Translations under genes and position numbers: made by a program | Notes under the pieces: model-generated | The model's input: the letters and a program-made list of their open reading frames with translations, nothing else | Database searches by the model: none | What the model was told of the DNA's origin: nothing | Shown here: piece by piece, positions 44,440 to 50,777 of the stretch | Numbering within the stretch: position 1 is the stretch's first letter | Layout of the letters: every line of letters starts with the position of its first letter | Assembly: GCF_006539545.1 (NCBI RefSeq) | Contig: NZ_BJNF01000015.1 | Location: 1-50,777 of the forward strand | DNA from: Nitrobacter winogradskyi | Lineage (GTDB): Bacteria; Pseudomonadota; Alphaproteobacteria; Rhizobiales; Xanthobacteraceae | Direction of reading: 5' to 3' | DNA: 50,777 bases

Positions 44440-44700
44440 ATGATGTCCAAGATTTTACTATCGTCCGCCCTGCTTTTGTCCTTCGGATCGACCCTGGCAA
44501 TGGCGCAGGTCCAGAGGCAGCCCCAGCTTCAACCGCACAGCGGGACTGAAGCGGAACACCGCGCTTGCGTGCGAGACGTCAGCCGTTTTTGCCGCGCCGT
44601 GATGGATCAGGGTGATTTGACGGTTCTCGCGTGCCTGCAGCAGTATCGCCCGAAGCTCTCCAAGGCGTGCAACCAGGTTCTGCTGAGTCACGGCCAGTAA
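44440..44700 (+). CDS. Small exported cysteine-rich protein
   Basis: 86 residues; ATG 44440 and ATG 44443 both follow GAAGGA. Signal peptide at about 1-22 (LLSSALLLSFGSTLAMAQ). The mature 60 residues carry four cysteines in the pattern HRACVRDVSRFCRAV ... LACLQQYRPKLSKACNQVL. This spacing (C-x6-C, C-x10-C) resembles the cysteine-rich repeat of the GLG1 (Cys-rich FGFR) family, of which single-copy exported versions are common in Bradyrhizobiaceae. The four cysteines probably form two disulfides in the periplasm. The role is unknown. It lies 192 bases before hpnC with hairpins between, so it is likely a separate transcript. Confidence 0.65.
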   Translation: MMSKILLSSALLLSFGSTLAMAQVQRQPQLQPHSGTEAEHRACVRDVSRFCRAVMDQGDLTVLACLQQYRPKLSKACNQVLLSHGQ

Positions 44701-44780
44701 AACAGACCAGCCCGCTTTATTCGTTCCCTTTTGTCGCAGTGCCGGGCGGCCGGACTAAAAGGCGAAAGATAGCATTGGTT

Positions 44781-44832
44781 TAGCCCGCGGTTTCCCCTAT
44801 ATGGAACGCGGGCTACTCAGCCCGCCGGTTTT
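44781..44832 (+). promoter_or_regulatory. Candidate attenuator: mutually exclusive hairpins before hpnC
   Basis: TAGCCCGCG (44781-44789) can pair perfectly with CGCGGGCTA (44807-44815). The second strand can instead pair, as GCGGGCT (44808-44814), with AGCCCGC (44819-44825) across a four-base loop, and this shorter hairpin is followed by CGGTTTTGG. The first hairpin would act as antiterminator and the second as terminator. The arrangement is 61 bases upstream of the hpnC start. Repeats of GCCC/GGGC in a GC-rich region may give this by chance. Confidence 0.35.
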
Positions 44833-44892
44833 GGAACCAGCGGGAGGCCCGATTGCGATTCAGTCAACGTAACCGGTCCTGATGTCTTCCTG

Positions 44893-45771
44893 ATGCCTGC
44901 CGCGAACCAGCTACGATCCGGAAAGACCCATCGCGACGAGAATTTTCCCGTCGCGTCGTGGATTATTCATCCGCGCCATCGCGCGCTGATTCTCGCATTC
45001 TATAATTTCGTCCGGACGGCGGACGACATCGCCGATCACGCCGAACTCGGTGAAAAGGACAAGCTGGCCTGGCTCGATTTGTTCGAGAGTGAACTTCTGG
45101 GGCAGGGAGACAGCCAGCCGGAAGCCGTCAACCTTCGCAAAGCGCTGGCGCAACGGTCGATGCCGCCGCGCCACGCCATCGATGTGCTGAAGGCGTTCCG
45201 GATGGACGTCACCAAGCTGCGCTACGAGACCTGGGACGACGTGATCGATTATTGCCGCTATTCGGCGATGCCGGTCGGACGCTTCATGCTCGACGTGCAT
45301 GGCGAGAGCACGTCGACCTGGGCCGCGTCCGACGCCCTGTGCGCCGGCCTGCAGATCAACAACCATCTTCAGGATTGCGCCAAGGATTACAAAAACCTCA
45401 ACCGGGTCTATCTGCCGCGCGACGCACTTGCTGAATCGGGCGTTTCGGTGGAGATGCTCGGGGAGCAGAAAGCCCCGCCGGCACTGCTGCAATGCCTGCA
45501 CGCGCTCGCCGGACGAACCGAAGCATTGCTCAACGAAGGCCGGCCGCTGGCGGGCGAGATCAGGGACATGCGGCTGGGGCTTGACGTCGCCGTGATCCAG
45601 ATGTTCGCCGACAAGATCGTTGCAATGCTGAAGGTGCGCGATCCCTTGAGCGAGACGGTTCACCTCAAGCCGTGGCAACTGCTCGGTTACAGCGTCGCCG
45701 GCATCACTGCGGAGATGCTTCGGCGCTCGGTGCGGCGGCGGCCGGTGTCGAACCCGGCGGCCGGCGCATGA
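44893..45771 (+). CDS. hpnC: Hydroxysqualene synthase HpnC
   Basis: 292 residues from ATG 44893, the only start in frame before an upstream stop at 44770; the ATG overlaps the stop of a three-codon ORF (ATGTCTTCCTGATG), the only hint of initiation. Squalene/phytoene synthase fold with the first Asp-rich motif DDIAD at 44-48 (NFVRTADDIADH) and the second in QINNHLQDCAKDYKNLNRVYLP (about 150-172). HpnC turns presqualene diphosphate into hydroxysqualene in the three-step HpnDCE route to squalene. It is the first gene of the operon; its stop overlaps hpnD (ATGA). Confidence 0.92.
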   Translation: MPAANQLRSGKTHRDENFPVASWIIHPRHRALILAFYNFVRTADDIADHAELGEKDKLAWLDLFESELLGQGDSQPEAVNLRKALAQRSMPPRHAIDVLKAFRMDVTKLRYETWDDVIDYCRYSAMPVGRFMLDVHGESTSTWAASDALCAGLQINNHLQDCAKDYKNLNRVYLPRDALAESGVSVEMLGEQKAPPALLQCLHALAGRTEALLNEGRPLAGEIRDMRLGLDVAVIQMFADKIVAMLKVRDPLSETVHLKPWQLLGYSVAGITAEMLRRSVRRRPVSNPAAGA

Positions 45772-46604
45772 CTATCGCGACGACAGCCGACGCGAGTTCG
45801 GGAGAAACCGCGTCCAACAGCTCGTTCTACGCGGCGATGCGTATCCTGCCGCGCGCGCAGCGGGAGGCGATGTTCCAGATCTACACGTTCTGCCGCTATG
45901 TGGACGACATCGCGGATTCGGACCGTCCGCGATCCGAACGGCAGGCCGCGCTTCAGCAGTGGCGTGACGACATCGACGCGCTCTATCAGGGAGGTGCGCC
46001 GGAACGGTTGCGCGATTACGTCGCCTCCATTGATGCCTTCGGCATCCGCCGCGAGGATTTCCTTGACGTCATCGACGGTATGGAAATGGACGTGCTGGCG
46101 GATATTCGCGCGCCCGAGGAAGCCACGCTCGATCTGTATTGCGATCGCGTCGCCAGCGCCGTCGGACGGCTGTCGGTCCGGGTGTTCGGCTTGCCGGAGC
46201 AGGAAGGCATCCTGCTCAGCCACCACCTTGGCCGCGCCCTGCAGTTGACGAACATCCTGCGTGACCTCGACGAGGACGCCGCGATCGGCCGGCTGTACCT
46301 GCCGCGCGAGGCTCTGCTCCGCGCCGGCATAGACTGCGCCGATCCGGCCGCCGTGATGTCGAGCCCGGCGCTCCCTGAGGTTTGTGCCCGGCTCATGGAG
46401 CGGGCGCGGACGCATTTCGTCGAATCGGATGAGATCATGAATCGCAACGCGCGCCGTGCCGTGCGTGCGCCGCGCATCATGTCGAAATATTATCACGCGA
46501 TACTGGATTTGCTGGAGGAGCGCGGTTTTCAGCCGCCACGTTCACCCGTTCGCGTGAGCTACGCGGCGAAGATCGCCATCGTCCTTCGGTATGCGTTGAT
46601 CTGA
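45768..46604 (+). CDS. hpnD: Presqualene diphosphate synthase HpnD
   Basis: 278 residues from ATG 45768, overlapping the hpnC stop. The squalene/phytoene synthase fold shows both Asp-rich motifs: DDIAD at 46-50 (FCRYVDDIAD) and NILRDLDEDAAIGRLYLPRE (about 165-183), plus FYAAMRILPRAQREAMF at the start. HpnD condenses two farnesyl diphosphate molecules to presqualene diphosphate, the first committed step to squalene. It ends with TGATG, sharing one base with hpnE, so translation is coupled. The two paralogues hpnC and hpnD are distinguished by their order and signature segments. Confidence 0.92.
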   Translation: MTIATTADASSGETASNSSFYAAMRILPRAQREAMFQIYTFCRYVDDIADSDRPRSERQAALQQWRDDIDALYQGGAPERLRDYVASIDAFGIRREDFLDVIDGMEMDVLADIRAPEEATLDLYCDRVASAVGRLSVRVFGLPEQEGILLSHHLGRALQLTNILRDLDEDAAIGRLYLPREALLRAGIDCADPAAVMSSPALPEVCARLMERARTHFVESDEIMNRNARRAVRAPRIMSKYYHAILDLLEERGFQPPRSPVRVSYAAKIAIVLRYALI

Positions 46605-47857
46605 TGCAACGGACCGTTCATATCGCCGGTGGCGGCATTTCCGGGCTTGCGGCGGGCGTGCGCCTGGCCGACGCCGGTTATCTGGTTCGCGTGCACGAGG
46701 CGGCGCAGCAGGTGGGCGGCCGTTGCCGTTCCTATTTCGACGGCGCGACCAATCTCACGATCGATAACGGCAACCATCTGGTGCTCTCCGGCAACCACAA
46801 TGTGCTGGCTTATGCACGCAAGATCGGCTCGGAAGCCGGCTTGCAGGGGCCGCCGGAGGCTGAATTCCAGTTCATCGATCTTGCCGCCGATAAACGCTGG
46901 ACCCTGCGGATCAACGACGGGCGCGTTCCGTTCTGGGTGTTCGACCGCACCCGCCGGGTGCCGGACACATCACCCGCCGATTACTTCGCGCTCGCGCCGC
47001 TGATCTGGGCGAGCGCCGGCACGCGGGTCGGCGACGCCATCAAATGCGAAGGCGTGCTTTATAAGCGGCTGGTGCTGCCGCTTCTACTTGCGGCGCTGAA
47101 CATCGATCCGCCCGACGGATCGGCCGGCCTTGCCGGTGCGATCATTCGCGAGACGCTGCTGGCGGGCGGTCAGGCGTGCCGCCCGTTGATCGCGCGCGAC
47201 GGGCTGAGTTCAGTGCTGATCGAGCCGGCGATCGATTACATTCGCGCCAGGGGCGGCAGCGTCGATGTCGGCCACGAGGTGCGGCGCCTCACGATGGCGA
47301 ATGGCGGGGTCACGGAACTCGCGCTCGGCGATCAGACCATCGCGCTCGGCCCCGAAGATGCCGTCGTGATGGCGGTTCCGCCGCGCTCCGCCGCCACGCT
47401 GCTGCCCGGCCTGACCGTGCCGACCAGGTTCCGCGCCATCGTCAACGCGCATTTCCGTTTCGTTCCGCCGCCTCATCATCCGCAGATGATCGGCGTCGTG
47501 AACGGCCTGATCGAATGGCTGTTCGCCTTCCCGGATCGATTTTCCATCACCATCAGCGGCGGCGACCGGCTGGTGGACATGCCGCGCGAGGAACTGGCGC
47601 GGGCGATCTGGAAGGATATCTGCGCGGTCGCCGGCCTCAAGGCCGAGATGCCGGCCTGGCAGATCGTGCGCGAGCGCCGCGCCACGTTCGAGGCTTCGCC
47701 CGAGCAGAATGGCCTGCGTCCGGGAGCTGTGACGGCGTGGAAAAACCTGTTCCTCGCCGGCGACTGGACTGATACGGGGTTGCCGGCAACCATCGAGGGA
47801 TCGGTTCGTTCCGGAAACCGGGCCGCCGATCACGTTCTGAAAACCCGTTCAATCTGA
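46604..47857 (+). CDS. hpnE: Hydroxysqualene dehydroxylase HpnE (FAD amine-oxidase family)
   Basis: 417 residues. The N-terminal FAD site is VHIAGGGISGLAAGVRLADAG (about 4-24) and the amine-oxidase family continues with RCRSYFDG and IDNGNHLVLSGNH. The C-terminal FAD segment KNLFLAGDWTDTGLPATIEGSVRSG (about 381-405) closes the fold. HpnE reduces hydroxysqualene to squalene using a reduced flavin. The start shares one base with the hpnD stop. It is followed after 13 bases by shc, so one polycistronic unit converts farnesyl diphosphate to the cyclase substrate and then to hopene. Confidence 0.92.
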   Translation: MQRTVHIAGGGISGLAAGVRLADAGYLVRVHEAAQQVGGRCRSYFDGATNLTIDNGNHLVLSGNHNVLAYARKIGSEAGLQGPPEAEFQFIDLAADKRWTLRINDGRVPFWVFDRTRRVPDTSPADYFALAPLIWASAGTRVGDAIKCEGVLYKRLVLPLLLAALNIDPPDGSAGLAGAIIRETLLAGGQACRPLIARDGLSSVLIEPAIDYIRARGGSVDVGHEVRRLTMANGGVTELALGDQTIALGPEDAVVMAVPPRSAATLLPGLTVPTRFRAIVNAHFRFVPPPHHPQMIGVVNGLIEWLFAFPDRFSITISGGDRLVDMPREELARAIWKDICAVAGLKAEMPAWQIVRERRATFEASPEQNGLRPGAVTAWKNLFLAGDWTDTGLPATIEGSVRSGNRAADHVLKTRSI

Positions 47858-47870
47858 GACGTCAGTCGCC

Positions 47871-49835
47871 ATGAATTCCATCAACGCCACAGCCGCGCCG
47901 ATCGACGATAACGTTCTCGGGGATCGTATCGGCGATGCGACGCGCGGACTTCTGAGCCTCAGGCAGTCGGACGGTCATTTTGTGTTCGAGCTCGAGGCCG
48001 ACGCGACCATCCCGTCAGAATATATCCTGATGCGACATTACCTCGGCGAATCGGTTGACACGGTGCTCGAAGCCAAGATCGCGGCCTACCTCCGCCGCAT
48101 CCAGGGCGCGCACGGCGGCTGGCCGCTGGTGCATGACGGCCCGTTCGACATGAGCGCCAGCGTGAAGGCCTACTTCGCGCTGAAAATGGCCGGCGATTCC
48201 ATCGATGCGCCACACATGGCGCGGGCGCGCGAGGCCATCCTGTCCCGCGGCGGCGCGGTGAATGTGAACGTCTTCACGCGCTTTCTGCTCTCGTTTTTCG
48301 GCGAACTGACCTGGCGCAGCGTTCCGGTGCTGCCCGTCGAGATCATGCTGCTGCCGATGTGGTCGCCGTTCCATCTCAACAAGGTCTCCTACTGGGCGCG
48401 GACCACCATAGTGCCGCTGATGGTGCTGGCCGCGCTGAAGCCGCGCGCGCGCAATCCGCGCGGCGTAGGCATTCGCGAACTTTTTCTTCAGGATCCGGCG
48501 ACGGTCGGCACGCCGAAGAGGGCTCCGCACCAAAGCCCTGGCTGGTTTTCGCTGTTCACCGGCTTTGACCGGGTCTTGCGACTGATAGAGCCGCTGTCTC
48601 CCAGGTGGCTGCGGACGCGCGCCATGAAAAAGGCGATCGCGTTCGTCGAGGAGCGCCTCAACGGCGAGGACGGCCTCGGCGCGATCTTTCCGCCGATGGT
48701 CAATACGGTGATGATGTATGACGCGCTGGGATTTCCGCCCGAGCATCCGCCGCGCGCGGTGACGCGACGCGGCATCGACAAGCTTCTGGTCGTCGGCGAA
48801 GATGAGGCCTACTGCCAGCCCTGTGTGTCGCCGATCTGGGATACCGCGCTGAGCTGTCACGCGCTGCTCGAAGCGGGCGGACCTGAGGCTCTGAACAGCA
48901 CCGGTAAATGCCTCGATTGGCTGCTTCCGAAACAGGAACTCGTTCTCAAGGGTGACTGGGCGGTGAAACGTCCGGACGTGCGACCGGGCGGCTGGGCGTT
49001 TCAATACGCCAACGGCCACTATCCCGATCTCGACGATACCGCGGTCGTCGTCATGGCGATGGACCGGGTGCGCCGGAACGGCCCGAATGGTCAATACGAC
49101 GAGGCGATCGCGCGTGGTCGCGAGTGGATCGAGGGGATGCAGAGCCGGGACGGCGGCTTTGCCGCGTTCGATGCCGACAATCTTGAATACTATCTCAACA
49201 ACATCCCGTTCTCCGACCACGCCGCGCTGCTCGATCCGCCGACCGAGGACGTCACGGCGCGGTGCGTCTCGATGCTGGCGCAACTCGGCGAGACCGTGGA
49301 CAGCAGCCCGTCCATGGCGGCAGGCGTCGAATATCTGCGCCGGACCCAACTCGCGGAGGGATCGTGGTACGGCCGCTGGGGCCTGAACTACATCTATGGC
49401 ACCTGGTCAGTGCTCTGTGCGCTCAACGCCGCCGGGGTCGATCACCAGGATCCCGCGATCCGCAGGGCGATAAACTGGCTGGTGTCGATCCAGAATGCCG
49501 ATGGCGGCTGGGGCGAGGATGCGGTCAGCTACAGACTCGACTATAAGGGATTCGAGGGAGCGCCGACCACGGCTTCGCAGACGGCCTGGGCGTTGCTGGC
49601 CTTGATGGCGGCGGGCGAGGTCGAAAATCCTGCAGTGGCGAAGGGAATCAAGTACCTGATAGACACACAAACAAAAAAAGGTCTGTGGGACGAGCAGCGC
49701 TATACGGCCACGGGCTTTCCACGCGTATTTTATCTGAGGTACCATGGCTACTCCAAGTTCTTCCCGCTCTGGGCGCTGGCGCGGTATCGGAATTTGAGAA
49801 GCACCAATAGCAAGGCGGTAGGGGTCGGGATGTGA
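47871..49835 (+). CDS. shc: Squalene-hopene cyclase
   Basis: 654 residues, 13 bases after hpnE. The catalytic DxDD acid motif is intact at residues 386-389 (YPDLDDTA). QW-type repeats are spread along the protein (for example QSDGHFVFELEA, QGAHGGWPLVHDG, QSRDGGFAAFDAD, QLAEGSWYGRWGLNYIYGTW, QNADGGWGEDAVSYR). The closing DTQTKKGLWDEQRYTATGFP and FYLRYHGYSKFFPLWALARYR is also typical. The enzyme cyclises squalene to hopene/diplopterol at the inner membrane. It is the key step of hopanoid synthesis. Its stop overlaps the hpnG start as GTGA. Some workers call the gene hpnF. Confidence 0.96.
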   Translation: MNSINATAAPIDDNVLGDRIGDATRGLLSLRQSDGHFVFELEADATIPSEYILMRHYLGESVDTVLEAKIAAYLRRIQGAHGGWPLVHDGPFDMSASVKAYFALKMAGDSIDAPHMARAREAILSRGGAVNVNVFTRFLLSFFGELTWRSVPVLPVEIMLLPMWSPFHLNKVSYWARTTIVPLMVLAALKPRARNPRGVGIRELFLQDPATVGTPKRAPHQSPGWFSLFTGFDRVLRLIEPLSPRWLRTRAMKKAIAFVEERLNGEDGLGAIFPPMVNTVMMYDALGFPPEHPPRAVTRRGIDKLLVVGEDEAYCQPCVSPIWDTALSCHALLEAGGPEALNSTGKCLDWLLPKQELVLKGDWAVKRPDVRPGGWAFQYANGHYPDLDDTAVVVMAMDRVRRNGPNGQYDEAIARGREWIEGMQSRDGGFAAFDADNLEYYLNNIPFSDHAALLDPPTEDVTARCVSMLAQLGETVDSSPSMAAGVEYLRRTQLAEGSWYGRWGLNYIYGTWSVLCALNAAGVDHQDPAIRRAINWLVSIQNADGGWGEDAVSYRLDYKGFEGAPTTASQTAWALLALMAAGEVENPAVAKGIKYLIDTQTKKGLWDEQRYTATGFPRVFYLRYHGYSKFFPLWALARYRNLRSTNSKAVGVGM

Positions 49836-50686
49836 GTTTGGGGACGACGATTGACGTGTCCGTGGGCAATGCCCTTGACCCGCGGCCGGTATTGATTGTG
49901 ACCGGTCTGGTTCAGGAAGCCCGCATCGCCGCAGGCCCCGGCATGACCGTCATTTGCAGCAGCAGCAATCCCCGGCAGTTGCGCAAGCTTCTCGACGGAT
50001 TCGATTCGTCCACGGTACGCGGCGTGATCAGCTTCGGCGTCGCCGGCGGGCTCGACCCGTCCCTGAAATCGGGAGACGTTGTCGTTGCAACGGAAGTTGT
50101 GAACGGTGCTTCGCGGTGGCGGGCAGGCCTCTCTTTGAGCGAGGAACTGATCGACGGCACCGGTATGGGTGGTCAGAAGGTGGTCCGCGCCGGGCTTGCC
50201 GGCGTCGAGCAGGTCGTGCTGGGACAGGCCGGCAAGGCGGTGCTCCACGCGACGACCGGTGCTTCGGCTGTCGATATGGAAAGCCACATCGCGGCTGCTT
50301 ATGCGACGGAGGCAGGTCTCCCCTTCGCCGCCTTGCGTGTGATCAGTGATCCCGCGACGCGGGCGCTCCCGGCGATCGCCCGCAACGCCATCAAGCCGAA
50401 CGGCAACATCGACCTGAAAAAAGTGCTGAGCGGCCTTGCTCGAAATCCGCTGACTTTGCGGGCGCTGGTGTCGACGGGAGTGGATTTCAATCGCGCTCTG
50501 CGCTCCTTGCGCGGATGCCGCGTTTTTCTGTTGGGCGGTACGACTTTCGTTCCAGCGGATTATCCAGCGGCGCCGGTCGCAAGACCCCGCGGGTCAGGCC
50601 ATCGAAAGAGCCGCACCGGAGAGCCGGTTCCGGCACGGCGCTTTTCCGGTCTGCGAGCGAGCGTGCCCCAACCCGCCCGGCTTTGA
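49832..50686 (+). CDS. hpnG: HpnG, hopanoid-associated phosphorylase
   Basis: 284 residues from GTG 49832, overlapping the shc stop (GTGA). It belongs to the purine nucleoside phosphorylase/nucleosidase superfamily: VLIVTGLVQEARIA near residue 20, ISFGVAGGLDPSLKSGDVVVA (about 64-84), and the acid and base in SAVDMESHIAAAYA (about 147-160) and LRVISDPATRA. HpnG is proposed to release adenine from adenosylhopane to give ribosylhopane/phosphoribohopane in the C35 hopanoid route. The final 30 or so residues are Arg/Pro-rich and lie outside the fold. hpnH, which makes adenosylhopane and usually follows, is not before the window end. Confidence 0.88.
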   Translation: MSLGTTIDVSVGNALDPRPVLIVTGLVQEARIAAGPGMTVICSSSNPRQLRKLLDGFDSSTVRGVISFGVAGGLDPSLKSGDVVVATEVVNGASRWRAGLSLSEELIDGTGMGGQKVVRAGLAGVEQVVLGQAGKAVLHATTGASAVDMESHIAAAYATEAGLPFAALRVISDPATRALPAIARNAIKPNGNIDLKKVLSGLARNPLTLRALVSTGVDFNRALRSLRGCRVFLLGGTTFVPADYPAAPVARPRGSGHRKSRTGEPVPARRFSGLRASVPQPARL

Positions 50687-50728
50687 TAGGCTGAAGCCGG
50701 CTCGGCTCTTCAAGTATGCGATCACGTT

Positions 50729-50777
50729 AGAGCATTTTCGTTTCTGATGGAATCAGAAGCGAAGCTCTAGAGCGGCC
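50729..50777. repeat. Palindromic element at the right edge
   Basis: AGAGCATTTTCGTTTCTGAT followed by GGAATCAGAAGCGAAGCTCT is the TTCTGATTNAATCAGAA palindrome (50739-50761) within GAGC/GCTC arms. It is a further copy of the module at 16216, 18058 and 38734, and may continue past the window. Confidence 0.7.

Noticed and set aside
1-50777. tRNA or rRNA genes
   Set aside because: No cloverleaf with CCA-proximal TTCRANY arm or rRNA-like segment was recognised by eye in the gaps.

Overview
The window is about 50.8 kb of GC-rich DNA with dense, often overlapping genes. The gene content suggests an alphaproteobacterium of the Bradyrhizobiaceae (Rhodopseudomonas / Nitrobacter / Bradyrhizobium / Afipia group). 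The reasons are a 2-methylhopanoid gene set (hpnP, hpnN, hpnCDE-shc-hpnG), a flavoprotein very like the palustrisredoxin reductase of Rhodopseudomonas palustris, and families of intergenic palindromic repeats. The genus cannot be fixed by eye. Family assignments rest on motif reading and memory of homologues; no database search was run.

Region 1 (1-16.2 kb) is an iron-acquisition island. Five tightly coupled genes (2087-9032) correspond one by one to the petrobactin pathway: AsbA and AsbB NIS synthetases, AsbC ligase, an AsbD-AsbE fusion, and AsbF 3-dehydroshikimate dehydratase. Four of the four junctions overlap (one of 17 nt, three of 4 nt). They are flanked by a divergent FecI-type sigma factor (1320-1820), a FecR anti-sigma factor (9792), a TonB receptor with an STN signalling domain (10883), an AaaT/YhhY-like acetyltransferase and a second TonB siderophore receptor (13889). 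The reading is of one system in which AsbF makes 3,4-dihydroxybenzoate, AsbC and AsbDE activate and transfer it to a polyamine, AsbA and AsbB condense the arms with citrate, and a receptor/FecR/FecI relay senses uptake.

Region 2 (16.2-33.7 kb) is mixed accessory and metabolic DNA. It holds a DUF2218 protein, small exported or membrane proteins, a MaoC hydratase plus CitE-like lyase pair, a class C beta-lactamase-fold hydrolase, a PuR-like ferredoxin reductase, glutamate dehydrogenase, a TetR/membrane-fusion/RND efflux operon, a DadA-like oxidoreductase, a DUF6489 protein, an alpha/beta-hydrolase-OsmC fusion and a cytochrome P450.

Region 3 (34.1-50.7 kb) begins with PEP carboxylase and an amidase and then enters hopanoid biosynthesis. 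It contains hpnP (C-2 methylase) and hpnN (RND-type hopanoid transporter), two small exported proteins, and the tightly coupled hpnC-hpnD-hpnE-shc-hpnG operon running from farnesyl diphosphate through squalene and hopene to the side-chain step. hpnH, which makes adenosylhopane, is not in the window.

At least eight intergenic spaces carry a mosaic of three or four palindromic modules without any transposase. Other structural signals are a 15-bp tandem repeat near the left end, a tetR operator palindrome, a long hairpin upstream of gdhA, and a pair of mutually exclusive hairpins upstream of hpnC that looks like an attenuator. No tRNA, rRNA, CRISPR array or insertion sequence was seen.
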